A model generated the notes under the pieces. The model was not told the origin of the DNA. It did not search any database and was given only the letters and a program-made list of their open reading frames with translations. From contig OZ038463.1 of the NCBI GenBank assembly GCA_964036295.1, forward strand, positions 248,001 to 312,000: a stretch of 64,000 nt of DNA, read 5' to 3'. The translations under genes were made by a program, and so were the position numbers. The DNA comes from Plumapathes pennacea (taxonomy: Eukaryota > Cnidaria > Anthozoa > Antipatharia > Myriopathidae). Shown here one piece after another: positions 1 to 9,830 of this stretch. Position 1 is the stretch's first letter; every line of letters begins with the position of its first letter.

Positions 1-135
1 TTGGTCAAATATTCACCTTTATACAAACTATCAGTCCACTCCGTCTAAATATCAAGTGTACATCGAACAAACAAGATGTTCAGCTAAAAAGGAAAAATAT
101 TTTAGAGAGTGAGACAACCTTCTTTTGTTCTTTAG

Positions 136-503
136 GTTTGCACAAGCAACGGGAAGTGCCAGTGCGACATTGGGTATGACCCTGAAACAGCGTGTGCTTT
201 GGGTAAGATATTAGCTCAATTGATTTAACTATTATTATTATTATTTTTTTTAACTTTTCTGTGGTTTTAAAACGACAAAAGATATTATAGAAACCTGTTA
301 AATTCGTATTATTTTATAAGCTGCTACGCCTCGTAATGGACAATGGGGTACATGGTCAAAATGGTCGGTCTGCAACAAAGGCTGCAATGGCGGGAAAAGG
401 ATGCGGCATCGCTTCTGTGACAACCCATTCCCGCGCTATGGCGGAGCCGACTGCGCAGGTCGTAAAAAAGAGGAAGAGACCTGCAACACAGAGGCGTGTC
501 CGG
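136..503 (+). CDS. Gene A: EGF-like tail and first TSP1 exon
   Basis: Exon 136-202 encodes VCTSNGKCQCDIGYD and ends in phase 1 before GTAAGA. Exon 321-503 encodes a thrombospondin type 1 repeat with WGTWSKW, the C-N-K-G-C pair, KRMRHRFC and the closing CNTEAC, giving the six cysteines expected of a TSP1 domain. TSP1 repeats commonly bind glycosaminoglycans or matrix and can be C-mannosylated on the WxxW tryptophans; both roles are family knowledge, not shown here. The correct frame runs across the whole exon; the longer open frame starting at 336 is an out-of-frame shadow. Confidence 0.85.
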
Positions 504-3500
504 GTAAGAAGAGGAAAAGAACTGTCTCACTTTGTTCCTAGTAGATTATACGTTTGATTAGAGCTGCAACACAGAGGCTTGTCCTGGTAAGAAGAGGACT
601 AGAACGGTCTTAATTTGCTTCTGTAGATTAAGCGATTGTTTCTAGAATAGTGCCAACGTACGTAGTATAGTTATATCTAATTATTATCAAATAGAACAGC
701 TTCAAGCGTGCTCTGTTCAGAAATAAAGCAGGCAGCAAGTTACGAGAGCACGAAAGAAGTGTCGAGAGAACTTCCCTACTTCTTGAGTGCTCTCGGCACT
801 TGCTAAGTGCTTTATTTCTTGAACGGAGCACACTTGAAACTGTTCTACTTGTTTTATAACAGAACTTCTCCAATCTTACAAAAAACTGTTTTTATTCATC
901 AAAAATGTTAGAATGCTAGCAGCGATGAATAAACAGATTCTCCTAAACGGCTCGGCGGTCCGAATTACCAAGTCAGTCCAGTTTCGCTTCAACTTTTCAA
1001 CCAGCCCTTCTGTTCTATAAAATTAGACAACATCTCACAAGTAAAGCTTAGTTTATTATATGGCTTCAAAGTTTTACATCAAAACAAACATCGAACAGCA
1101 CTTTGTCTCCAAACAATTTACGCGCGTACGCATGCACTGACTCAGCGTTTACACTAATTAGTGACCACAGCTTCTCAATTTTTCAAACTTATACAATACT
1201 TGAGAGAAATAAACATTTGACTCACCGGATGAATTGAGTTGAGCTTGCATATTTGAAGTACAAGCCCAAAATTTGCCGGTTTGGTTCAGCGAAAAAAGTC
1301 ACTCGGTATAAAACCCATCACTTGATCATTCCGTACTAGCCGGTGCCTTTCGCTTAAAGCTAAGAACTACACGTGAGTTTTTCTTTGAAAGAGTGACGTA
1401 AGCGTGCATTAAATCTTATAAAGCACGTGCTTTATACTCTGAGTGAGCACGCTTTTCAGCCAATCATAGCGCGGCTTATATCGTGACTATGTTATAAACA
1501 ATGGTAATAGGACTGGTAATAGTCCGATTTGGTCTGTAATTACACAAGTGACTACGATATTGCAATCACTGGTGTGATTACAGACCGACATCGGACGACA
1601 TGATTTTTTATTACAAATTAATCGTAGATATTACAATTTCTGAGAATACAGAAGGATTGTATGGCTTCGGTGTCCAAGAAGTACTTCATCGTCGATTGAT
1701 CTTAACACGGGCGTACACACACTCGGTCTTTGTAAATACAATGATAATCACTTGTTCGTAGTCATGTAGTTTTCCAATTTTATCAACTTAAAATACTTGA
1801 GAGAAGGAAGAAACAAGGGATATTACATGGCCGCGCGGAGATACGAATTTTATCTCCAAGTGTTGATAATATCTCGAACGAGTGAGAGATATTATCAACA
1901 CGAGAAGATAAATATCGTATCTTCAAGCGGCCATGTAATGACATTCTCGCCGCCGGTCATATAATTTGATAAACCAAAAGAGAAAATTGAAGTTGATCAC
2001 TCCACGGCGGCTTTTATAATGGATAATATTTCATGCCCCTCCCCCAGCAGTAGTTTTTGACATTTTGATGACCTAATGAGATGGGCCGAACGGCTTGATC
2101 GCCCATCGTCCAAGGCGCCGACATAAAAGCTATTTGCATTTTGCAAATAGCTTCAAAAATTAAGTTTCCATAACTTACTCTACGGACCACTATGGACCAA
2201 CAAATAAGCCTTTTGCGAGATGCCTGTTGCCTCTGCTTGAAAGCGAGGCCTAGTGCGAAACCTTTGTTATGAAAATAGTTTTACTCACACATGTTCATTT
2301 TAGCAAATCAAACTATAATAAAGGTTTGGCCTCGCTTTGAAACAGAGGAAGCAGGCATCCCTCAAATAGAGTACGCTTACGAGAGTGGCCGCAAGGGACA
2401 GCCTTGACTACATTGACCAATCAGAGCATGCGTATACTATCTTTGCCATAATAATCATCTTTGTCACAGCTCAGCAATTGAAACATTTTTAGTCGAGTCT
2501 AAAATCGATCTCTTTCGTTTCTTCATACACCATTACCACACTAACTTTGCTTTGGTTTAAGTCGGTATTTCATGTCGCCATACACGACAAATTGCCAAGA
2601 TCAGAAACATGGACCTACCTTCCCGTTGGATTTTATTGTTATACGTTTGATTCTTGAACATTGCGACTGCACGTAGTAGTATCTTTATTTATTTCATTTG
2701 GAAATGGCCTGCTTATGAACTGACTTAGCGAGTGTTAATTTTATATAAGGTGATGAAGTTATGATTCCCGTATTATCAAGAATCAACAAGGAAGTTGTTA
2801 GTCGAGTAAGGTTTTATAACTTACTCTACGGACTCACGAAAGCAAGGTTAATAAGATATTTCTTTGGTTTTAGTCGGTATTTCATGTCGCCATACACGAC
2901 AAATTGCAAAGACCAGAAACATGGACCTACCAGACGGTGTTTACACAATAAATCCAACCGGAAACAACCCCATGCTGGCCTACTGTGATATGACACGTGA
3001 TGGAGGAGGCTGGACGCTATTGGTTACAAGTCACACCAACACGTGGACTTCAAAGAACGTCCTTCTACGAAACAAGGACAAGCCTCAACTTAAAGATGAT
3101 TACTCCATATTGAGTCACGCAGACAGCATCAAGGACAATTTAAGTGTTGAGGGAGGTACATTTGAGTACAGACTAGAAGCAGATACGCTGGGTGAGTAAT
3201 GGATAATCTTAGACAGCATTCGGCGACTGTAATGCTCATCCGTCTAAATTATCTGCAAAATTATTTGCAAAACACCATTAATGACAATGAAATACTTGCG
3301 ATTCTCTCAAGTTTTCCCTCCTCCAATGGATATATCGACATTTGCGAAATAAAATTGTTTTAACAGCGTAGGATCGAGTGATAAAAGCTGCCGCTATTAT
3401 CCTCTTCCAAACATCGCGTTAAGTTTCCTTTCCACTTTAGGTTGAAATTAGGTGCACTACGGTTGTTTAGCCTATCAACGTCCAGTTCAACTCCATAATA

Positions 3501-6500
3501 TATACTGAACAAATCAAATAATCTAAAATGATCAAATATTTAATAGCTGAACATCTTGTTCTAGCTCAAGACATGTACTTCCTAAAAATGGCATCAACCT
3601 TAAGCCGACATAACCCAGGATTAAAATCATTAAGCTTCGAGTAACCAGATACAGACGTTCTTAATACCTACATCCTACGTTTTAATGCCATTTATATTTA
3701 TTAAAAACAGTAACTACATATGATTTTAGATGCCAGCCTAAATAAAGAAGTAACGTCTCATCAACAAAATTTACAAAAGAAAGTGTTTTTTTTTTCTGTT
3801 AGTGACAGAAAGAAAGCATGAGTCATCATGTGTGAAACGATACTATGATTCATCATGCGGTATAATTCCTTCTATCTTTTCTGAAGGTCACTGGGGCGGT
3901 GTGTGGAAGGCCCTGAGAGGATACTCGTTTGTGTCAACGGACAACACCCAGACTGATGTGGAGCAGATAAAAAAGTTTGACGAGTGGACCCATCACGACG
4001 GTGGCTTAGAGAACAGAATGCCGTGGGTCGCTAAGGCGAGACTCACAACTTCCTCAGACGCTTTCAAGGATTGGTGGGGATCTATAACTGGTAAGTATTG
4101 GTTTTGTCGAGTACATCGGTCTTACAGCGAACTTGAAGTGGCGGTACCACAAAAATTAAATATTCGTTTTGTGGCCAAATATTCGCATTCTATAGTGCAT
4201 CGGAGTCCAAGATCAAAAAGTGATTATGCCACTAGTTTGTGCTTGCGGCAGAAAGAGATAAGTGCCAAACAAAGATTGATAATCATTGGTAATCACGTAT
4301 CCATTGCTCAGCTATGCCGTACAATTTAATTTCCAGGAGACGACAAAAAATATCACCCGGCTCCATGGATGAGGGGGCATCTCACTCCTTTACAAGTAGA
4401 CCGTGTTTGGTATTGGATGAGAGAGGGGCATTTTGCCGCGCTGCACTCTTGTATGCACACTCAAATGAGAGGTTTTCTGTTGGCCACACCGCCAAAAGGT
4501 ACACGAAGCTGATCGTTCTGTTTAGTTTTACAGTTGACTTGTCTGCAGAATAAACAAATCAAGCGATAGCCAGTTACGCTCAAATTACACAATAATTGCT
4601 CGATGTACACGTGTTTGTTCATTGGTGGTTTAACAGACGGAGTGTACACAATCAACCCAACGGGACGGAAAGAAGTGAAGACCTACTGCGACATGACAAC
4701 CAATGGGGGAGGCTGGACTTTGGTTGCCACGAGCAAAACGCACAGCGGATGGAGCAAAGAGAACGTGAAGGAAAGAAATGTGGACAATCCGTCACTTAAC
4801 GGAGACTTCTCTATTCTTGGGAACATTGATGCAATAAAAAGTGCAGACACGTCTAAGGTGCTAAACATTGTTCAGCTGCTCAATGTTTTCGTATGTTTTT
4901 TATAGTAGGTTATTTCACAGGCAGCAAAGATACGTATTATCACGTGCAGAGTGACTAAATTAGGGAAATGTTGCAGAATGGAATTTCGCTCCGTTTTGCG
5001 AGGAGTACGGAATATCTTATATACAGAAAAAAACCACAATTAAGTGTGCAATAATAACAGTTATTATTATAATTATAATATAAGTTCTAATACCTTTTTA
5101 TCCAAGACGACATGATTTGCTAGCAAAGAAAATGTTTTGCGTATTTTGGTCATCTCGACAGGAGTTTTTCCAGTATATGATTGAAGCTGACGGAAGAGCC
5201 CGCTGGGGAGGAGTCTGGGAAGCTCCCCGGGGTCACAGCTTCCTGTCCACGTCTAAACAGGCCAGGAGCGTGATAGTGAAGAAGTTTGATAGCTGGGACG
5301 ATTCTAATAACTTGGCCAACAGCATGCCGAGACTTACTGTGTCCAGTGGAATGTTCCTTAGTGCTTCCTCGTCCCTCGCAGATCCGTCTGGTTCTATTAT
5401 TTATAACAATGAGAACAAGGGCACTTATCTTAGAGAAAAACCCAACCCGAAAGTAGTCAGGTATTGGATGAGAGAAGGAACCAGGTAAGGTTGCCAGCAA
5501 ATGTTACATCGGTATAATTATATTTCCATACGCTATATATTGTTTCCACGCCAGGCTCTCATATGGCACTTGTTTCTATTGACGTCTGTTCTTTGGAGAG
5601 GAAAACGAAAAAATACAAACGAATGTAAAATTTATAGTAACATATAACGTGGCTAAGGATTTGAACTCGGGCCTACCGTGCTGCAAATTTATCTTGTGTT
5701 TAGAGTGGGACTTGAACCTAGATTTTAAGTCTAACGCCCTAACCACTCGAACACGCCGCCTTTTTTGCATGTTTTATTTTTTATCTAGATCTGTAGTCAG
5801 TAAAAAGTTCCAACCACTCGGCCTCGCTGCCTCTTTTGCATGTTTTATTCCTTATCTAGATCTGTATTCAGTAAAGAGTTCTAACCGCTCGGCCTCGCTG
5901 CCTCGCATGTTTTATTCTTTATGTAGATCTGTATTCAGTAAAGAGTTCTAATCATGTGTGACTTTCTCTTTAGGCGATCCTGTAATGACATTAAGTTACA
6001 TGGGGTAAGAGCTGGAAAAACTTATAAGGACGGTTTTCATATGATCCAGACATCAGACAAGTCCCAGTACCTCCCGGTCTATTGCGACATGACGACCGAC
6101 GTTGGCGGATTTACATTACTCGTTACCAGTGTTCACAACAAGTGGACTCGCGCCCAGGTTCTCCGCAGGTGATGACTCAAAATACAATTTGATCAATAAA
6201 ATTCTTACCATAAACAAGTGAATAGGTATACTTTGTTTTTTATGTAGTTTAGAAAGTGAAATCGATGTGCGTTGCAAATCGAGTATCAAGAAGACCAGAC
6301 ATTTGCAGTAGAGCAGTAATTCAGATACTAAAAGGAGTAGATACAAAGTTAGTGAGGAAAGACGAAACGATCGTGATAATATATAAAGCTGTATAGCAGT
6401 AAGGTGGCCATTTTCAACCTGTTGGATTCTCTAGAACTTCAGGATTATTATGGTCTGTTGCAGGAATAAACTCAAACCGTCCTTGGCCGCAGACTATTCT

Positions 6501-8163
6501 ATCCTGGAGTTGGCTGACTTTATTAAGTCGCTTAGCAACGGAAACACATTCAAGTACATGCTGGACGCCAATCAAAGAAGGCACTGGGGAGGAATCTTTG
6601 AAGCGCCCATTTCCTACAGGTGAGATATATTCACGATATATAGAACTGATTCCAATTTTTGCATTCTGGAAGCTTAGAAAAAATGCGTCATTTAGCATTA
6701 ACGACGACTCCTCTTGCGCTTGCTTTAAGGCGAAGTAGTAAGGTCAACATTTTCTTGCAACTTGTCGGGCAACAAAGTTGCGTAGCAAGTTGCGGCCTGT
6801 TGTTGCACGTATTACTAACTTCGCACGCAACTTGTTCTGCAACAAAATAAATATATCTTGCCGGCTTTTATGAGGACAATTCGTGTTTTACAGATTTTTC
6901 TTTTCTTTTTCTTTTTTAGTTTTGTGGCAACAAAGAACGACCAGACCAATGTGAACCTCAACAAAAAGTTTGACATATGGACTCACTCCTACTATAACGG
7001 CCTGCCCAAAAGGATGCCATGGGTGGTCACATCAGGACCAAATAACAAGGTTCTTCTTACCACCTGTGAACGACCTGACGAAATCTACAACTCGGGAACC
7101 ATTATATTGCGAGGAGATTGGATAAGGAGCGGAATGAAGAACCCTGGAGCGATATGGTACTGGATCAACGAGGATGACTGTGATGCTGATAGGAGAGCAG
7201 GTAACGTATTCATTTTTTAACCCTTAAGACACGTCTACTCGAATGGAAGGATGCACATAAATCTGCAAGTTTTTACTGGTTTCTAGCCGACTCGCAAGCA
7301 AAAGTAATTTTTAAAAACAATCAAGCATGAATTACAAATATGTTTTGAGAAGCAACTGTTTGATAGGTAATCGCATGATTTCTCGTGCAATTTACGAGTG
7401 CTTATTTATTCGAAAATTGCACGAGAAATCATGTGATTACTTGTTAATAACATGCATACAATACTTTACGTCGCGCAATTTTATTCAATTTCGTTACAAT
7501 TCACAAGTGTCTCAATAACTTTGTTTTCTCGCAAACAGAATCGGAATCGTCCTGGGAATGAAAACATGCCCTTTTGTTTTGTTTGGCTTCGCAAATACGC
7601 GCGCCAGCTGTTGTCAATTTTTAATTTCAAATTTCTTCACTGTTAATTTCACATTTCTGTACTGTTAATTTCACATTTTTGCACTGTTTGGGATAAATTG
7701 ACGTGCGCTCAGCTAATCAGAATGCAGAAATTATTGTATGCATGTTATTAACTGATGAATTAACTAGAAGTGCCATAAATTCAACATCTAAACATCCAAG
7801 CCATCAGAGGAAATAACATTTGGAGATAGTGAAGCCTGGTCAGTTACTACAGTATTGTTAAATAGTTGCGTTGTGAAACCGTATACCTAGCGTGTTGCGG
7901 GGAAGGGGACTGGTGCTAGCGCGGTTGAATTGGGACGTGTACTAGCATTTCCTTGGTGACGTTTTCCCGCAGTGAACGGATGTCTGACACAATGGAGTAA
8001 CTGGGAACCTTGCGACAAGTCGTGTCAAACAGGCAAAGAAAAGCGGCAGAGAACATGCACCCAACCTAAACCAAGATGCGGTGGAAAGCAGTGCGACCCA
8101 ATGTTGAAGACTGTTGAAGAACGAGCAGGTACGAAGAAATATTATCTGTGCATGATTGAGTAG
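136..8163 (+). CDS. Gene A: 3' half of a secreted ADAM-like multidomain gene (EGF end, TSP1, 3 FReD, TSP1)
   Basis: Eleven coding exons are visible: 136-202, 321-503, 2874-3191, 3887-4090, 4337-4498, 4637-4857, 5162-5484, 5974-6168, 6464-6619, 6920-7200 and 7973-8163. All join in frame with GT/AG borders and contain no stop for about 766 residues. Domain order is EGF tail, TSP1, three fibrinogen-related units, TSP1. Intron phases match gene B exon by exon, so the two genes are tandem paralogues. The protease half must lie left of the window: the intron at 1-135 matches the gene B intron after the first EGF exon (35465-35625). No frameshift or lost splice site was seen, so this copy looks functional. 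The predicted product is extracellular. Exon E (5162-5484) is nine bases shorter than in the other copies. The function of the FReD block is unknown. Confidence 0.8.
562..600 (+). pseudogene. Relic duplicate of the TSP1 exon 3' end
   Basis: Shortly after the real TSP1 donor the sequence again reads as the exon end (codons for SCNTEACPG) followed by GTAAGA. The same relic occurs at the matching place in gene B (36179-36210), so it predates the split of the two copies. It has no usable acceptor and is probably a frozen local duplication of the exon-donor junction. Confidence 0.6.
692..847. repeat. Foldback MITE, ends TAGAACAG/CTGTTCTA
   Basis: The two halves are near-perfect reverse complements: the left arm starts TAGAACAGCTTCAAG and the right arm ends CTTGAAACTGTTCTA, with arms of about 70 bases around a short loop. 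A partial relative is present near 53093-53141 (CTTCTTTCGTGCTTTCG, then GTGCTTTATTTCTTT). It has no coding capacity, so it is a non-autonomous element. Confidence 0.7.
1522..1596. repeat. Short inverted repeat, ends GTCCGA/TCGGAC
   Basis: Left arm GTCCGATTTGGTCTGTAAT pairs with right arm ATTACAGACCGACATCGGAC, leaving a loop of about 30 bases. It is probably a foldback element of another family. Confidence 0.55.
1822..1939. repeat. Foldback MITE, ends ATTACATGGCCG/CGGCCATGTAAT
   Basis: This is a 118-base near-palindrome. Left arm ATTACATGGCCGCGCGGAGA is matched by a right arm ending GCGGCCATGTAAT, and the inner arms share the GTTGATAATATCTC / GAGATATTATCAAC block. No target duplication is clear. 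Confidence 0.7.
2213..2368. repeat. Foldback element around GATGCCTGTTGCCTCTG
   Basis: The left arm (GATGCCTGTTGCCTCTG, then GAAAGCGAGGCC) is complementary to the right arm (GGCCTCGCTTTGAAAC, then AGAGGAAGCAGGCATC). A smaller hairpin, AGCTATTTGCA / TGCAAATAGCT, lies just upstream near 2129-2153. Confidence 0.6.
2560..2625 (+). pseudogene. Truncated copy of FReD exon A start
   Basis: The acceptor region and the first codons of the true exon at 2874 (GTCGGTATTTCATGTCGCC through ATGGACCTACC) appear here as well, then break off after about 60 bases. The following intron sequence resembles that before exon A in gene B. This is a local rearrangement that left a decoy exon start about 300 bases upstream of the real one. 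Confidence 0.65.
2874..4498 (+). CDS. Gene A: fibrinogen-related unit 1 (exons A, B, C)
   Basis: Exon A (2874-3191) begins VGISCRHTRQIA and carries the fibrinogen-type entry motif DLPDGVYTINPTG, then YCDMTRDGGGWTLLV. Exon B (3887-4090) carries HWGGVWKA and ENRMPWV. Exon C (4337-4498) carries WMRGHLTPLQ and VWYWMRE. All three exons are phase 1 to phase 1. The DG-x-YxI-x-P and YCDM-x-x-x-GGGWT signatures are those of fibrinogen C-terminal/intelectin-like domains; the rest is diverged, so the ligand is unknown. Exon C carries one more codon than in the other copies. Confidence 0.8.
4637..5484 (+). CDS. Gene A: fibrinogen-related unit 2 (exons D, E)
   Basis: Exon D (4637-4857) opens directly on DGVYTINPTGRKEVKTYCDM and ends phase 0 after TSK. 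Exon E (5162-5484) starts EFFQYMIEADGRARWGGVWE and closes KPNPKVVRYWMREGTR in phase 2. The unit has one intron fewer than unit 1 and a different intron position, which suggests an old internal domain duplication. Exon D lacks the two extra codons present in genes B and C. Confidence 0.8.
5640..5766 (-). repeat. tRNA-Leu-like SINE fragment
   Basis: Read on the minus strand, the head resembles a leucine tRNA: a GAGTGGTTAGGGCGTTAGAC A-box region, an anticodon-stem-like ACTTAAAATCT, and a B-box-like GGTTCAAGTCC. A tail of non-tRNA sequence follows. The A box is degraded here (GTTCGAG instead of GGCCGAG). The homologous intron of unit C carries a related copy (about 49020-49140). Confidence 0.55.
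5750..5950. repeat. Tandem repeats of the SINE head (about 65 bp unit)
   Basis: The block AACCACTCGGCCTCGCTGCC plus TTTGCATGTTTTATTCTTTATCTAGATCTGTATTCAGTAAAGAGTT-like sequence recurs about three times. The repeated part is the reverse complement of the tRNA-like SINE head. Shorter versions lie in gene B (about 40940-41035) and unit C (about 49105-49252). Confidence 0.55.
5974..7200 (+). CDS. Gene A: fibrinogen-related unit 3 (exons F, G, H)
   Basis: Exon F (5974-6168) carries SCNDIKLHGVRAG, YKDGFHMIQ and VYCDMTTDVGGFTLLV. Exon G (6464-6619) carries LNADYSILEL-like and HWGGIFEAP motifs. Exon H (6920-7200) carries FVATKNDQTNVN, KRMPWVVTSG, LTTCERPDE and IWYWINEDD. Phases are 2, 2, 1. The GGGWT motif is changed to GGFTLL, so this unit differs from units 1 and 2 in the conserved core. 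Confidence 0.8.
7366..7442. repeat. Inverted repeat GGTAATCGCATGATTTCTCG
   Basis: Two arms of about 32 bases (GCATGATTTCTCGTGCAATTT and AAATTGCACGAGAAATCATG) fold around a short AT-rich loop. It directly abuts the TIR-bounded element at 7443-7752. Confidence 0.6.
7443..7752. repeat. MITE-like element with 20-bp TIRs GTTAATAACATGCATACAAT
   Basis: The sequence at 7443-7463 recurs as its reverse complement at 7732-7752. The roughly 270 internal bases contain repeated TTCACATTTCTGTACTG / TTCACATTTTTGCACTG segments and no reading frame of note. Confidence 0.5.
7973..8163 (+). CDS. Gene A: terminal TSP1 exon
   Basis: The exon enters in phase 1 and encodes LTQWSNWEPCDKSC, then KRQRTCTQPKPRCGG and KTVEERAG, then reads past an embedded GTACGA donor into TKKYYLCMIE and a TAG stop. 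Unspliced, the terminal Cys supplies the sixth cysteine of the TSP1 fold. If the donor at 8129 is used with the AG at 8256, the next codon is TGA, which would leave five cysteines. The donor is conserved in all three copies. Confidence 0.75.
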
Positions 8164-8378
8164 CCAGCTTGTCTTAGAAGTTATTTGTACATGTAGTTCT
8201 AGATGGATATCTACATGTTCGGGCTATGTATAGATGGTGCATTTCTATATTTTCAGGATGACCTACAAAATGACCCTGATCGACAGGCCAGCACTGAACC
8301 AGGATATTAGAGATCGAGTGGGCTTTAGGAGCTTGCCATAAAGTAAAAGAATGTTTCTTGTATTGAAGCAGGCATACA

Positions 8379-8384
8379 AATAAA
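8379..8384 (+). terminator. Poly(A) signal AATAAA of gene A
   Basis: AATAAA lies 216 bases after the stop codon, and the same position carries AATAAA in gene B (43006) and unit C (51152) within otherwise similar 3' sequence. Confidence 0.6.
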
Positions 8385-9239
8385 ATAATCACGCATATAA
8401 ACGTTTTGTTTTCGTTGGTTGATGAAATATGATGATATCTTGCCACTGAAACACCAATAGTTCTTTCAGTGCGTTGAGTGCTCAGGCTTTCCCTTTTAGG
8501 AGGGGAAGTAAAATTTAAAGATGATCATAACATTGCTAACATTTATTAAACATGCCGGGTAGTATAATCTCCCTGATAGATAATAGGCCAATTTGCCAAA
8601 TTTGTGTGTGAGAGAACGCTGTGTTCAGGAAGTCTCACTGGTTATAACTTCCAAAGCCAAGAACTGACTTCTACTCTGTCAAGCCGGGAAGTCTCTTTCC
8701 CATCAGGCGCAAAATTACGGAACTCATTAGATAACAATGCAAAATCTGCAGAGAGTTTGTTGAGTTTTAAACGGATCAAAGTCTCAAGGTTTAAAAATAT
8801 ACACTTATTATTGTCTCAATTTTTAGAATTACTGAAGCAGTCGATTAAGTTAGGGAAGTTAATTTTAAGCATTAAGGGTAGTTGAGCGGTTAGCGCGGTT
8901 ATATGTTAGGTCTGGTGGAGCTGTGCAAGGGGAATACTTTTAAATTGAGGATACGTTTTTCCCACGCCCTGCGTGGATACTAATCTGAACACCATGTCGT
9001 TTTTTAATGTTTTTCGTTCACGGGGCGACCTTCCCGCGCAGCGGGGTTTTCTGGGTAAAACACTGGAACAAAATCACGTCCCCGCGCAGCGGAGTTTGCT
9101 GGGTAAAACATCAGAACAGAATCACGCGCGGGGTATGCTGGGTAGAACACTCTAACCTGTTTCCAGGCTTATTCCTCTGCGACCCCAAATCTCACGTTTT
9201 AATGTTTTTCGTTCGTGGGGTGACGCTCTTGCCGAAGAA
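8385..9239. repeat. Spacer with a short GC-rich tandem repeat
   Basis: No gene was seen. From about 9000 to 9150 a unit of about 55 bases (CCGCGCAGCGGGGTTTTCTG, then GGTAAAACACTGGAACA) repeats three times with decay. The phrase TTTTTAATGTTTTTCGTTC occurs on both sides (9000, 9200). Confidence 0.4.
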
Positions 9240-9830
9240 GTAAATACGGCAAGTATGAAACAAGCAAAGAGTAAACGACCACTCTTACGAGAAGAAACAA
9301 GTTCGTCTTCAAAAAACGAAGAGAACAAGCGAGACTAAGACAAATTCGTGAGACAAGCCAGGAGCGGTGTATCCGTCTCGAGCGCAGACGGCAAACAGCC
9401 ACCCGACAAAAACAACAGCAACTTTCGGAACAAGACAGTGCTGTCGCTGCCAAAAAAGAGAAGCAACGGTATGACCGAGAGCGTTACCAGCAGAAACGAG
9501 CTTAGGAGACAACCCAGGAAAGAGAGCAGCGCATTGTAGCTGATCGGGAGCATCATAGGCAGAAGCGGGCCTAAGAAACAACTCAGGCAAAAGAACAGCG
9601 CGTGAAAGCCGCTCGACAACGAGCTACTTCCCAACGCCACAATGAAACGAATGCACAACGGGCCCGCAGGCTTCAGGCTCAAAATGAGGCCAACAATCGA
9701 CGCCGTGAGCAACATTCGTCTCTTGTCGAAGAACGGCGCTTCAAGAGGCAACAATACCTGCATAGCCGTGGATGGGCTAACCCTGACAACCAGGCTCTGC
9801 ACGAACAGCAGGAGGACAGAAAATAGCTAA
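9240..9830 (+). pseudogene. Degenerate Helitron-like N-terminal coding remnant
   Basis: The + strand encodes arginine/glutamine-rich repeats of the kind RLERRRQTATRQKQQQ, ETTQEREQR and NETNAQRARRLQAQNEANNR, interrupted by in-frame stops near 9502 and 9571 and frame changes. Repeated basic 'ET-x-x-QR-x-x-RL-x-x-RR' segments are typical of the N-terminal part of Helitron replicase/helicase proteins in animals. No Rep or helicase domain follows, so this is a fragment. Related remnants lie at 15289-15545, 51820-52085 and 52972-53074. Confidence 0.4.

Larger units (their letters stand above)
504..2873. other. Expanded intron of gene A packed with foldback elements
   Basis: This intron is 2370 bases long against 325 in gene B. 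The extra length holds four foldback structures (692-847, 1522-1596, 1822-1939, about 2213-2368) and a truncated duplicate of the next exon near 2560-2625. No coding potential beyond shadows was seen. Confidence 0.6.

Noticed and set aside
336-557. Open frame over the gene A TSP1 exon (and its counterpart at 35917 in gene B)
   Set aside because: It is out of frame; the true frame encodes the TSP1 motifs and joins neighbouring exons in phase.
5640-5766. A functional tRNA-Leu gene
   Set aside because: The acceptor stem and variable arm do not close and the A box is damaged; a SINE or pseudogene fits better.
9335-9802. 155-codon minus-strand frame
   Set aside because: It is the antisense of the Arg/Gln-rich Helitron-like remnant, low in complexity and without a family match I recognise.
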